A stretch of 64,000 nt of DNA from Gp6-AA40 sp963772955 (GTDB lineage Bacteria; Acidobacteriota; Vicinamibacteria; Vicinamibacterales; UBA2999). Under the pieces are notes generated by a model. The model did not search any database. It worked only from the letters and a program-made list of their open reading frames with translations, and was not told where the DNA came from. Made by a program: the position numbers and the translations under genes. The stretch's first letter is position 1. Each line of letters opens with the position of its first letter. The DNA lies in contig CAVYZF010000003.1 of NCBI GenBank assembly GCA_963772955.1, positions 310,001 to 374,000 on the forward strand. The letters run 5' to 3'. Positions 53,880-62,866 of the stretch are shown here, in pieces.

Positions 53880-56800
53880 GTGATCAAACGTGTGGTGGTC
53901 GCCCTTGCATCGTTCGTGATCCTGCCGGCAACCGTCTTTGCCCAAGCGTCGCTGTCGGGCTTCGTCAAGGACACCTCGGGTGGCGTGCTGCCCGGCGTGA
54001 GCGTGGAAGCATCCAGTCCGGTGCTGATCGAAAAGGTACGAACCGGGATCAGCGATTCCACCGGCCTCTACCGGATTCCCGATCTGCCCCCAGGGATCTA
54101 CAAAGTCACCTTCACGCTGCCAGGCTTTGCCACAGTCAGCCGCGAAGGCGTGGAAGTGGCCGGCGGCGGCGTCACGACGATCAACGCGGACATGCGCGTT
54201 GGCGCCCTCACCGAGACCATCACGGTCACCGGTGAATCGCCGATCGTTGACACACAGACCAGCACGCGCCGACAGATGGTGCTGTCGAGCGCAGTCGTTC
54301 AGGCAATTCCCGCATCACGAGGCTACGGCAACCTGCTCGCAACGGTGCCCGGCATTCAGGCCACTGGACTCGACGTGAGCTCGGGAGTCTCGACGAACTT
54401 CTTCACGGCGCGCGGCGGACGCGGCAACGAGGGCACGATTCAGATCGACGGCATGAACGTCGGGTCGGCCTTCAATGGTGGCGGCGTCGCCGGCTTCGGC
54501 TACCCGATCGGTGAAGCATCCGAGATTCAGGTGACGATCTCGGGCGGGCTGGGCGAAGTCGATCGCGGCGGCCCGGCCTTCAATCTGATTCCGAAAACCG
54601 GTGGTAACACGTTCAGCGGAACCGGATTCCTCAGCCTCGCCGGCAAGTGGTCGCAGGGAAACAACCTGGATGACGAGCTGATCGGGTTCGGGCTGACGCA
54701 GGTCCCGGGGTTGATCAAGAACTGGGACACGAACTTCGCGCTCGGCGGTCCGATCATCAAGGACCGGCTCTGGTTCTACAACAACATCAGAAGCTACGGG
54801 AACCAACAGGAGATCCCCGGACTGTTCGGCAACAGGAACGCGGGCGATCAGTCGAAGTGGTTCTATGACAAGGACGAGACGCTGACGGCGCGCGGCGCAG
54901 CCGCGAAGATGATCGAGGCCATCCGACTGACGGGTCAGGCGACACCGCGCAACAAGGTCGGCTTCTATCTCGACTATCAAAACGTCTGCAACGGATCGGC
55001 GTACGCCCAGGGTGCCGAACAGTGCCGCGATCGCGGCGACGACTGGGTAGCGCTCGGGAGCGTCGGCGCCGGGTTCTTCGGTGCGCTCGCTCCGGAATCA
55101 GGCAACGTGTGGGACAACCGCGAGAAGATCACGCAGTTCACCTGGACGTCGCCGTTCACGAGCAAGCTGTTGCTCGAAGCGGGATTCTCGCAGTTCGCGA
55201 GCCGATTTGGCGGGCAGATCCCGGGCGGCGCGCTCACCAACTTCATCCCGGTCCAGGAACAGAGCACGCTCGGCGGAACGCCCGTCGGCAACTTCACGTA
55301 TCGCGGCTGGTCGTCCGCCGGATCGAACGAACAGTTCCATAACGTCTGGCGCGCATCGGGCACCTACGTCACCGGCGCACACAGCTTGAAGGTCGGGTAT
55401 CAGGCCGCGTTCCAGGTGCAGAAGAACTTCCAGAACGCGGGCAGCCAACTGAGTTACGTCTTCAACAACCGCACACCGATTCAGTTCACGCTGCGCGACG
55501 CGCCGTTCTGGCAGAGCAACCGCACACGTTTCGATGCGATCTACGTCCAGGATCAGTGGACGCGCGGCCGGCTTACGCTGCAAGGAGGCCTTCGATACGA
55601 GCACGCATGGAGCTGGTTCCCGGACGGCGAAAACGGCGTCGTCGAGGACAACCAGTTCGGATCCACCTTCCTCTTCCCCGAACTCGATGGCGTGACCGGC
55701 TATCACGACATCACGCCTCGCATGGGCGCGGCCTACGACTTGTTCGGCAACGGCAAGACGTCGCTCAAGGCGAACTTCAGCAAGTATCTGCAGGCCGCGA
55801 ACAACGACGCGCAGTACACCATTGCGAATCCGGCGGTCACCTTCCAGCAGACCACGAATCGATCCTGGACCGATTCGAACGGCAACTTCGCTGTTGATTG
55901 CGTGCTGATGAACAAGGTCGCCGAGGACAACCGCCCGACAGGTGGTGACGTCTGCGGTCCGTGGACCAACCTGAACTTCGGCAACCCGTTCAGTACGACG
56001 ACGGTCAATCCGGACGTGCTGCATGGCTGGGGAATCCGTCCGTACGACTGGCAGTTCGGCGTCTCGGTCCAACATGAGCTGCTGCCGCGCGTGTCGGTGG
56101 ACGTCGGCTACAACCGGCGGTGGTGGGGCAATCACTTCTTCACCGACAACCGCGCGATCGGGCCGCAGGACTTCGACACGGCGACCATCACTGCGCCGAG
56201 CCACTCGAATCTGTCGAACGGCGGCGGCTACCCGGTGACGTTTGTGACCCGCAACGCACGATCGCCGCTGGGCGCGACGGACAACTACTATACGTTCGCG
56301 AGCGACTACGGCGACGTCACGACCTACTGGCATGGCGTGGATGTGTCGGTGAACGCGCGCACGTCGAACGGCATCACGTTCCAGGGCGGGACGAGCACGG
56401 GTCGCGGCGTGCGCGACTACTGCCAGATCACCGACGCGCTGCCCGAGCTGTTCGTCACCGTCGGTTCCGTCCTCGCCAACGCACAGAAGTCTGCATGCGC
56501 GATCGACGAGTCGTGGCTCACGACGTTCCGCAGCTCCGTGACGTACATGATTCCGCGGATCGAGGTACTGGTGGCCGGCTCGATCCGATCGACACCGAAC
56601 ACGCAGCCGTCGACAATCAACACGTTCGTGGCGACCAACGGTGGATCCGTCGCCGCGAACTACAACGTCACCAGCCAGATTCTCCAGGGCTCGACGATCG
56701 GGCGGCCGCTCGCACCAGGCCTGGCGTTCCAGACCGTGGACCTGACACTGCCCGGCGAGGTGTACCCCGATCGCGTCAACTCGGTGGACATGCGAGTCGC

Positions 56801-56987
56801 GAAAGTCCTCCGCTTCCACGGCTACCGCATGGATGTCGGGTTCGACTTCTACAACCTGTTCAACGCGAACACCGGCACTGCGTTCAACCAGGTGTACGAC
56901 GTCGTCTCCAACGGCGCGAGCTGGCTGCGACCGACCTCTGTGCTCAATCCGCGGTTCGCACGGTTCAATTTCACGCTGAACTTCTGA
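53880..56987 (+). CDS. TonB-dependent receptor with carboxypeptidase-regulatory domain (intact paralogue)
   Basis: 1,035 residues starting at a GTG at 53880 (AAGGAAGGAG upstream; signal peptide VVVALASFVILPATVFAQ). A carboxypeptidase-regulatory domain (LSGFVKDTSGGVLPGVSVEA), a plug (VTVTGESPIVDTQTS) and a large barrel ending FNFTLNF follow. It is the Oar/SusC-like type abundant in Acidobacteria. The order of motifs matches the decayed gene at 10063-13112 from end to end. No SusD-like partner is nearby. Substrate unknown. Confidence 0.85.
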   Translation: MIKRVVVALASFVILPATVFAQASLSGFVKDTSGGVLPGVSVEASSPVLIEKVRTGISDSTGLYRIPDLPPGIYKVTFTLPGFATVSREGVEVAGGGVTTINADMRVGALTETITVTGESPIVDTQTSTRRQMVLSSAVVQAIPASRGYGNLLATVPGIQATGLDVSSGVSTNFFTARGGRGNEGTIQIDGMNVGSAFNGGGVAGFGYPIGEASEIQVTISGGLGEVDRGGPAFNLIPKTGGNTFSGTGFLSLAGKWSQGNNLDDELIGFGLTQVPGLIKNWDTNFALGGPIIKDRLWFYNNIRSYGNQQEIPGLFGNRNAGDQSKWFYDKDETLTARGAAAKMIEAIRLTGQATPRNKVGFYLDYQNVCNGSAYAQGAEQCRDRGDDWVALGSVGAGFFGALAPESGNVWDNREKITQFTWTSPFTSKLLLEAGFSQFASRFGGQIPGGALTNFIPVQEQSTLGGTPVGNFTYRGWSSAGSNEQFHNVWRASGTYVTGAHSLKVGYQAAFQVQKNFQNAGSQLSYVFNNRTPIQFTLRDAPFWQSNRTRFDAIYVQDQWTRGRLTLQGGLRYEHAWSWFPDGENGVVEDNQFGSTFLFPELDGVTGYHDITPRMGAAYDLFGNGKTSLKANFSKYLQAANNDAQYTIANPAVTFQQTTNRSWTDSNGNFAVDCVLMNKVAEDNRPTGGDVCGPWTNLNFGNPFSTTTVNPDVLHGWGIRPYDWQFGVSVQHELLPRVSVDVGYNRRWWGNHFFTDNRAIGPQDFDTATITAPSHSNLSNGGGYPVTFVTRNARSPLGATDNYYTFASDYGDVTTYWHGVDVSVNARTSNGITFQGGTSTGRGVRDYCQITDALPELFVTVGSVLANAQKSACAIDESWLTTFRSSVTYMIPRIEVLVAGSIRSTPNTQPSTINTFVATNGGSVAANYNVTSQILQGSTIGRPLAPGLAFQTVDLTLPGEVYPDRVNSVDMRVAKVLRFHGYRMDVGFDFYNLFNANTGTAFNQVYDVVSNGASWLRPTSVLNPRFARFNFTLNF

Positions 56988-56997
56988 TCCGCGGAGT

Positions 56998-57205
56998 TCA
57001 CGAAGGGCACGAAGATCACGAAGGAGACATTGTTGATTTAAGGATCTGTGATTGGCGATTCGTTGGTGATTGCTGATTCGTGATTGGAGATTGAAAACAG
57101 GTGTAACACAATCCCCAATCAGCAATACCCCGATCATCAACGACTCAACAATCACAGATCCCCAAATCAACAATCGACGAGATTCAGAGATTCAGACTGC
57201 CACCA
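56998..57205. repeat. GATTG heptamer arrays forming a long hairpin
   Basis: After a CACGAAGNN stretch with period 9, the arm at 57029-57054 (ATTGTTGATTT-GGATCTGTGATTG with two odd bases) pairs with 57149-57174 in 24 of 26 positions. Between and within the arms run 7-base units GATTGGC, GATTCGT, GATTGCT, GATTCGT, GATTGGA and the complementary CAATCCC, CAATCAG, CAATACC. It fills most of the 350-base gap before the next gene; nothing coding is seen there. Confidence 0.88.
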
Positions 57206-57301
57206 TCGCCTTCGGCTGATAGTCACCCACGACCGGCCGGAACGACACGTTGAGGCGGTTCCAGCTGTTGATGATGATCACGGCAAACGTGATAACTCTG
57301 C

Positions 57302-57314
57302 GGGGTCAGACCCC
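57302..57314. repeat. GGGGTCAGACCCC palindrome, copy 3
   Basis: Perfect palindrome around one base, reverse complement of the sequence in copy 2, 23 bases before the ATG of the next gene. Confidence 0.85.
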
Positions 57315-57337
57315 ATCCCAGCTTTATACTGACGCGC

Positions 57338-59275
57338 ATGAGACGCCCTCTCGCGCGTTTGCCCGCCTGTGTGCTCGCGGCTGCGAGTCTGTATGTCGCA
57401 TCCGGCCTCAGCCGGACCGTCTCCGCCGACCAGCAGTGCGTTGACCATTCCAAGGATCCGGCCGGCTGTCAGCCGAGCACCTTCGATACGCCGATGGCGC
57501 AGATGCCATCAGTGCGCGTCAACCGTCAGGGCCAGATCGATCCGCACTCATCCGAGGCCGACGCGAAGGCGGGCGCCTTCGAGGTCGAGAAGCGGCTCTT
57601 CCTCTTCCGCAATCTCGAGCACATTCACTGGGTGCCGCTGATTCCGTCCGAACGCGATCCGGCAAGCGGCGGTTGGCGCGGCGGCGACCTCGACGGGGCC
57701 GGCGATGGACGCGGGCTCGGTGTCGCCGGCAATTGCATCTTCGTCGGACATTCGAACGGTGCCGGCGTGAAGCACGCGGTCAACATCCTGAAGATTCAGC
57801 CCGACCCCGCGAAACAGCAGCCGGTTGTCGTGGGTGAGATTCCTGCGATGGTCGAAGGCAACGAAGGCTTCGACGATCGCGAACTGCGGTCGCTCGTCTA
57901 CAAGACGTCGCGCGGAGAAGACCGCTACATCCTCGTGCGCAACGCCGGCACCAACACGCTCGGCCGGATGGAGACATACCGCATCGACATGAACACGTGC
58001 CTGCCGACCGCGAAGAGCGAGGTCGTGGACTTCTACTCGCAGTCGCACGAGTTCTTCCTCTGGCACGATCCGGCGAACACGAACCGCGTGCTCGTGTACA
58101 TGACGAACTGGACCGGCGGCGTGCCCGATCCAACCAGTCCAGGCCTGAAGGTGCCTGACCTCCTCGTGATGGCGGTCACCGACGAGGACAGCGGCGAGAT
58201 GCTGCCGAAGCCGAAGTTCCTCGCGGGCTTCACCCTGCAGGAAGTGGGCGGCCCTCCCGTCGACGAGCGCCCGGACGCAACCGGTCTCTTCTCCGATGGA
58301 CGCTTCCTCGACTTCAGCGACTCGAAGACCGGACTCGGCCAGGCGGGCAACTTTCAGAACCGCGAGCAGAACCGCTTGCACTCGGTGTCGGTCACTGACG
58401 ACGGCGAGCGGGTGTACGTGGCGGGCACGACGGCCGGGTTTTATGTGCTCGACTCAGAGAAGATCGCGCACTCACGCGACGCGATGCTGGCGACTGCCGG
58501 AGCCGGCTGCAATCAGCGCTCGACCATCGTCTCGGCCAACGGCGTGATGGACGCAGCGAAGATCGCGCAGATTGCCGACGACTGCCTGCACATGGTGGTC
58601 AACAACGATCCGGGCCTGAAGGCATTCCTCGCATCGAATGCCTCGCCGGAAGCCAAGGCCGCGCGCTACCTCGTGCTCATGACCCGATCGCGCTTCGACG
58701 TGTATCCACCGGTGAACGCGTCTCCCACAGGGACGCACAGCGCGGTGTTCGTGCCGGGCAGGCCGGCTCGCGTGCGCGGAAACACGAAGGGGCGTCCGGC
58801 GTACGTCTGGCTGAGCGACGAGAACGGCGGCTGTCCGCTCAACTACGCGCGCATGGTCTCTGTCGAATCAGAGATGGTGCCGATCATGGTGGGCGCCTTC
58901 GCGATTCCCGACAATCAGATCGAGGAGTGCCTCACCCAGGCGACGACAGAGCCGAACGGACAGCCTCGCCGCCGCATCCCGCAGCAGAATCACAATCCGA
59001 CGATCTTCAAGAACCTTGTCTTCACGACGTGGTACGCGCACGGTCTGCGCGTCATCGACATCTCGAATCCCTACGGGCCGCGCGAAGTGGGCCACGCGCT
59101 GACGGTGCCGCAGGGTGTCGCGCGCACCTACCCCGTCTTCAAGGACGGGCTGATCTACTGGGTGGACAACGACACCGGTCTCCATGTCGCGCGCTACACG
59201 GGTCCGCGCGCCGACGAACTGCCTGGCCCTGGCACGGGCACGTATGAGGGCAATGCGACGAGCCCGCATCGCTAA
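57338..59275 (+). CDS. Secreted LVIVD-type beta-propeller protein
   Basis: 645 residues; signal peptide CVLAAASLYVASGLS. The body has blades with NCIFVGHSNGAGVKHAVNILK, RVYVAGTTAGFYVLD and TTWYAHGLRVIDISNPYGP, the last being an LVIVD motif. An Asp/Gly-rich loop (GGDLDGAGDGRG) could bind calcium. Cysteines (CVDHSK, AGCNQ, CLHM, GGCPLN, EECL) suggest disulfides. It overlaps the next gene by 23 bases, hinting at joint expression with the heavy-metal-domain protein. Confidence 0.65.
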   Translation: MRRPLARLPACVLAAASLYVASGLSRTVSADQQCVDHSKDPAGCQPSTFDTPMAQMPSVRVNRQGQIDPHSSEADAKAGAFEVEKRLFLFRNLEHIHWVPLIPSERDPASGGWRGGDLDGAGDGRGLGVAGNCIFVGHSNGAGVKHAVNILKIQPDPAKQQPVVVGEIPAMVEGNEGFDDRELRSLVYKTSRGEDRYILVRNAGTNTLGRMETYRIDMNTCLPTAKSEVVDFYSQSHEFFLWHDPANTNRVLVYMTNWTGGVPDPTSPGLKVPDLLVMAVTDEDSGEMLPKPKFLAGFTLQEVGGPPVDERPDATGLFSDGRFLDFSDSKTGLGQAGNFQNREQNRLHSVSVTDDGERVYVAGTTAGFYVLDSEKIAHSRDAMLATAGAGCNQRSTIVSANGVMDAAKIAQIADDCLHMVVNNDPGLKAFLASNASPEAKAARYLVLMTRSRFDVYPPVNASPTGTHSAVFVPGRPARVRGNTKGRPAYVWLSDENGGCPLNYARMVSVESEMVPIMVGAFAIPDNQIEECLTQATTEPNGQPRRRIPQQNHNPTIFKNLVFTTWYAHGLRVIDISNPYGPREVGHALTVPQGVARTYPVFKDGLIYWVDNDTGLHVARYTGPRADELPGPGTGTYEGNATSPHR

Positions 59276-60284
59276 CCGCGTATTCGCCACGATCGCCACG
59301 CTGACGCTGTGCGTGCTGGTCACGCTTTTCGTCCAGGCGCAGCAATCACCGGGATCCGGGATCCGGGGCCCGGGATCCGAATCAATCGATGCTGAAACGG
59401 CGTTCGTGTGCCCGATGCATCCGGACTACACGCTCGACATTGCCGGCACGTGCCCGCGATGCGGCATGGCGCTCGTGCGCGGCGCACCGTTCGACGTGCG
59501 CGACTACGGGCTCGAACTCCTCACGACACCCGCCGTCGTGCAGGCGGGGAAGCCCGCACGGTGGCAGTTCCGCATCTCTCATCCCGGCACGGGCGAGCGC
59601 ATCCTGAAGTTCGAGACGGTGCACGAGCGGCAGTACCACCTGTTCGTCATCAGCCAGGACATGACTCACTTTCAGCACATCCATCCGGAGCTGCAGCCGG
59701 ATGGCGCGTGGGTCATCGACGTCACGCTGCCGAAAGCCGGCTACTACAAGGTCCTCTCTGATTTCCTTCCCGCAGGTGGCGCATCACAGTTCATCGCGCG
59801 GCCGCTGGTCACGGCCGGGTACGCAGGTGATTTCGCCGGTGACTCTGCGCGGCTGACTCCGGACGCCAGCAACACGCAGACGATCGACGACCTCACTGCC
59901 AGAGTCAGCTACGACCCGGCTCCTTTCGTCGCTGGCCTCTACGGCCATCTCCAATTCGATCTGACAGACGCTGCGACAGGAAGCCCGGTCACGGATCTAC
60001 AGACCTACCTGGGCGCCTTCGGGCACACGCTCATCATGAGCGAAGACCTGAACGAGTACGTCCACTCCCACTCGCTCGACATCGTTCCCGGTGGTAACGA
60101 CGACGAAGACATGCCGCAGTTCCTGATACCGCCCGGTGCCGACCTCGAGAAGCTGCGCGGTGGTCCCAGGGTGATCTTCGACGGCTTGATGCCAAAGCCC
60201 GGCCGCTACCGTGCGTGGACGCAGTTCAGGCGTCGCGACAGGGTCCACACGTTCGTGACGACGTTCGAGGTGCGGGAGAGATGA
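59253..60284 (+). CDS. Secreted heavy-metal-binding-domain protein, second copy
   Basis: About 343 residues from the ATG at 59253 (alternatives at 59244 and 59184). A signal peptide (FATIATLTLCVLVTLFVQAQ) precedes a heptamer-encoded Gly/Pro linker, then FVCPMHPDYTLDIAGTCPRCGM with the CPMHP and CxxCGM ligands of the heavy-metal-binding domain. The rest matches the protein at 45368-46291 (FETVHERQYHLFVIS; KAGYYKVLSDFLPAG versus KAGMYRVLGDFYPAG). Probably a periplasmic copper or silver binder. Its stop overlaps the cytochrome gene's ATG. Confidence 0.75.
   Translation: MRRARIANRVFATIATLTLCVLVTLFVQAQQSPGSGIRGPGSESIDAETAFVCPMHPDYTLDIAGTCPRCGMALVRGAPFDVRDYGLELLTTPAVVQAGKPARWQFRISHPGTGERILKFETVHERQYHLFVISQDMTHFQHIHPELQPDGAWVIDVTLPKAGYYKVLSDFLPAGGASQFIARPLVTAGYAGDFAGDSARLTPDASNTQTIDDLTARVSYDPAPFVAGLYGHLQFDLTDAATGSPVTDLQTYLGAFGHTLIMSEDLNEYVHSHSLDIVPGGNDDEDMPQFLIPPGADLEKLRGGPRVIFDGLMPKPGRYRAWTQFRRRDRVHTFVTTFEVRER
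59349..59383. repeat. In-frame CCGGGAT heptamer array
   Basis: CCGGGAT-CCGGGAT-CCGGGGC-CCGGGAT-CCGAATC, five 7-base units encoding PGSGIRGPGSES just after the signal peptide of the heavy-metal-domain protein. Confidence 0.9.
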
Positions 60285-61402
60285 AGCCGGCTCTCGGCTC
60301 TGGGCTCTTGGCTCTGGGCATTGCCCTCGTCATGGCGTGGCCGCAGTCAGTCCAGTCCCACGGATCGCTGACGACGACGGTGCTGTTCGATCGGGAGATC
60401 GTGCGGATCCTGAATCAGCGCTGCGTGATGTGTCACATGGACAAGGGATTGTCGTTTCCGCTCGAGACCTACGAGCAGACATGGCTGCAAGGCCGGGCCA
60501 TGCGAGCGTCGGTGCTGCGTCGCCACATGCCTCCATGGTCCGCTGTTGCCGGATACGGCGAATTCGTCAACGACAACCGCCTGACGCTGCGCGAATCGCA
60601 ATTCCTCGTGTCGTGGGTCGAAGGCCTCGGACCACGAAACGGCGGCAAGGTGTTCCTCAACGTCGTCGATCCGAAAGCGTCGGCCGCGCGGGAGATCCGC
60701 GCCACGCCGCACACCGATCACTGGCAGCTCGGTGAACCCGATCTCCTGCGGCCGTTGCCACCGAGTGCGATCGACGCAAAGGCGAGCGATGCGACGAAGA
60801 GGCTCGTGGTCGATCTCGGCCTCACGGCCACGCGGCAGGTGCGGGGACTCGAGTTCATGCCTGGCGACCGTCGCGTCGTACGTGCGGCGACGTTCAGCCT
60901 CGAAAGCACCGGACAATGGCTCGGCAGCTGGACGCCGTGGCACAGCTTCGTGGAACTTCCGCAGGGCGTTGCCTATCGCCTTCCCGCGCGGTCCCGGATC
61001 GTCGTTGACATTCACTATCGCGGAACGAACGTGGAGACAACCGACCGCAGCACACTCGGCGTGTTCTTTGTATCGAATCCCGAACCCCGAATCCCGAATC
61101 CCGATATCAAGGCCGCCACCGACCTCGTTGTCGACACCCGGACCAGGCTCGCCCGAGACACGCGCGTGTGGGCGGTTCAGCCCGAGATCGTGGCCGGTCT
61201 CACATCGCTCGAAGTGTCCGCGAGACGGCCGGATGGCGGCACGGATGTCCTGTTGGCGCTGACTGATCCATCAGCAGACTGGCCAACGCCGTATCTGCTC
61301 AAGACTCCCCGGTTGCTCAGTCGAGGAACAGAGGTTTTTGTCGTCGCACGGTCTGCCACAGCGCAGTCGCGGCCACTACGCGTGCGACTGAGCCGGTACT
61401 AG
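60281..61402 (+). CDS. Secreted cytochrome c-like protein with copper-monooxygenase-like C-terminus
   Basis: 373 residues from the ATG at 60281, which overlaps the previous stop. The signal peptide (GLLALGIALVMAWPQ) is encoded by GGCTCTN heptamers. A haem site CVMCHMDKG and RRHMPPWSAVAGYGEF match the shorter protein at 44609. The C-terminal half (WHSFVELPQGVAYRLP, IVVDIHYRG) resembles the type II copper ascorbate-dependent monooxygenase fold, keeping the HYR histidine. A heptamer array interrupts this half in frame. It follows the heavy-metal-domain gene as in the other module. Stop codons of this gene and the M20 gene overlap by 4 bases. Confidence 0.68.
   Translation: MKPALGSGLLALGIALVMAWPQSVQSHGSLTTTVLFDREIVRILNQRCVMCHMDKGLSFPLETYEQTWLQGRAMRASVLRRHMPPWSAVAGYGEFVNDNRLTLRESQFLVSWVEGLGPRNGGKVFLNVVDPKASAAREIRATPHTDHWQLGEPDLLRPLPPSAIDAKASDATKRLVVDLGLTATRQVRGLEFMPGDRRVVRAATFSLESTGQWLGSWTPWHSFVELPQGVAYRLPARSRIVVDIHYRGTNVETTDRSTLGVFFVSNPEPRIPNPDIKAATDLVVDTRTRLARDTRVWAVQPEIVAGLTSLEVSARRPDGGTDVLLALTDPSADWPTPYLLKTPRLLSRGTEVFVVARSATAQSRPLRVRLSRY
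60289..60323. repeat. GGCTCTG heptamers encoding a signal peptide
   Basis: GGCTCTC-GGCTCTG-GGCTCTT-GGCTCTG-GGCATTG, five 7-base units, encode the hydrophobic core LGSGLLALGIA of the cytochrome's signal peptide. Confidence 0.85.
61074..61108. repeat. In-frame CGAATCC heptamer array
   Basis: CGAATCC-CGAACCC-CGAATCC-CGAATCC-CGATATC encodes SNPEPRIPNPDI inside the monooxygenase-like half of the cytochrome gene. The reading frame is kept across the array. Confidence 0.9.
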
Positions 61403-62814
61403 TAACGCGCTCTCGCCAACTCCATCACAACGTCGTACTGAAACCGCACGAAGCGATGCAGCTCGCTCTCGAGGATGCGCTCCTGGTCGCTGTGCGCGCC
61501 GAAGCCGCGCGCGGAGTCTTCGGTGTCGAGCGCCGGACCGATGCCGTAGCACTGCACACCCTTCGATCGAACTTGCGACATGTCGGTCGCGCCGGTGCCC
61601 ATCATCGGAAGCGCGATGGTGTTGTAGTGCGCCTTGAGCTGATTCTGCAGCACCGTGAACGCCTCGGTGTTCAGTCGTGACGCACCCGCAGGGCGGTACG
61701 ACTCGCGCGTCCATCGCACTTCCACTTTGGGATCGCTGATCACGTCGCGGACGCGATCGAGGAAGGTCTTCTGGTCCTCTTCAGGATGCAACCGCACATC
61801 GATGGTCGCCTTCGCCTCAGACGGAATCACGTTGTAGCGATAGCCGCCGTCGATCATCGTCGGCACGAGCGACGTGTGCAGCATTGACCAGTGCTGCGGT
61901 TGGTTCTCGAGCATCCACTCGGCGGCGGCGGCCGCGACTTTCGGATTGGTGCTCAGCACGTCGCGGTAGCGTTGGGCGGCATCGGGCGAGGCCACAGTCG
62001 CCAGCGTCTTGAAGTACGCGATGGTCGTTTCGCTGAGTTGAAGCGGCGGCACCCAGGCCGAGATCTTTGCAAGCGCCGACGAGAGCCGCGCGATGGCGTT
62101 GTCCTTCAGTGGAACCGATCCGTGACCTGACGTGCCATGCGCGATGAGTTGAATCGGTCGCGGCTCTTTCTCGGTCGTCCCCACCGTCGCCTGCGTGACG
62201 CGGCCGCCCGCGCGCGCAACGCCGCCGCCCTCGGCAAAGCAGTACTCGGCGTCGATCGCGGCGAAGTGGTCGTCGATCATGAACTGCGCGCCGAACTCCG
62301 GCGCGCCTTCTTCACCGGACTCTGCCAGGAAGATGACGTCACGATCGAGCGCCGTTTCCATGCGTTTGAGCGTGAGCATCAGCATCAGGCCGGCTACTAC
62401 GCTGTCCTTGTCGTCAACGGTTCCGCGGCCGTAGACGTAGCCGCCGTCTCGCGTCGCGCCAAACGGTGGAAAGCTCCACTTCTGCGGATCCACGGACACG
62501 ACGTCGGTGTGCCCCATCACGAGAATCGGCCGCTTCTTTCCGTTGCCCTTGATGCGCGCGACCAGGTTTGGACGCTGTGGATCCTTGGCGAACACCTGAT
62601 ACGTGATGCCCTCGCGTTTGAGGACCTGCTCGAGGTACTCGACCGCGCGCCGCTCATTACCCGGCGGGCTGGTCGTGTCGAGACGCAGCAGCGCCTGAAA
62701 ATGCTGCATCGTCTCGGTCTCGATTACCGTCGCATTCCACTGCGCGCCCAGGCCGGTGTTGAAGACAGACGCTGCCGCGATGATCGTGAGGAGCAGGAGA
62801 CGCAAAAAGTGCAT
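61399..62814 (-). CDS. Secreted M20-family metallopeptidase
   Basis: 471 residues from the ATG at 62814; signal peptide LLLLTIIAAASVFNTGLGAQ. The zinc ligands are in place: His and Asp in VMGHTDVV, bridging Asp in YGRGTVDDKDSV, catalytic Glu pair in AESGEEGAPEFG, a later Asp/Glu, and a final His in GFGAHSDQE. The dimerisation-domain His is in AHGTSGHGSVP. M20 members remove amino acids from peptides or acylated amino acids; the exact substrate is open. Confidence 0.85.
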   Translation of the reverse strand: MHFLRLLLLTIIAAASVFNTGLGAQWNATVIETETMQHFQALLRLDTTSPPGNERRAVEYLEQVLKREGITYQVFAKDPQRPNLVARIKGNGKKRPILVMGHTDVVSVDPQKWSFPPFGATRDGGYVYGRGTVDDKDSVVAGLMLMLTLKRMETALDRDVIFLAESGEEGAPEFGAQFMIDDHFAAIDAEYCFAEGGGVARAGGRVTQATVGTTEKEPRPIQLIAHGTSGHGSVPLKDNAIARLSSALAKISAWVPPLQLSETTIAYFKTLATVASPDAAQRYRDVLSTNPKVAAAAAEWMLENQPQHWSMLHTSLVPTMIDGGYRYNVIPSEAKATIDVRLHPEEDQKTFLDRVRDVISDPKVEVRWTRESYRPAGASRLNTEAFTVLQNQLKAHYNTIALPMMGTGATDMSQVRSKGVQCYGIGPALDTEDSARGFGAHSDQERILESELHRFVRFQYDVVMELARARY

Positions 62815-62839
62815 GCGTCGAGAATACCGCAGCCTGACC

Positions 62840-62866
62840 GGGACCCGGGACCCGGGCCCCGGACCT
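62840..62866. repeat. GGGACCC heptamer array between minus-strand genes
   Basis: GGGACCC-GGGACCC-GGGCCCC-GGACCTA, period 7 and largely self-complementary. It ends at the stop of the upstream membrane-protein gene and could act as a terminator before the M20 gene. Confidence 0.8.

Noticed and set aside
55098..57173. 691-codon open frame on the minus strand
   Set aside because: It is antisense to the intact TonB receptor and composed of Arg/Val/Glu-rich sequence without domains.
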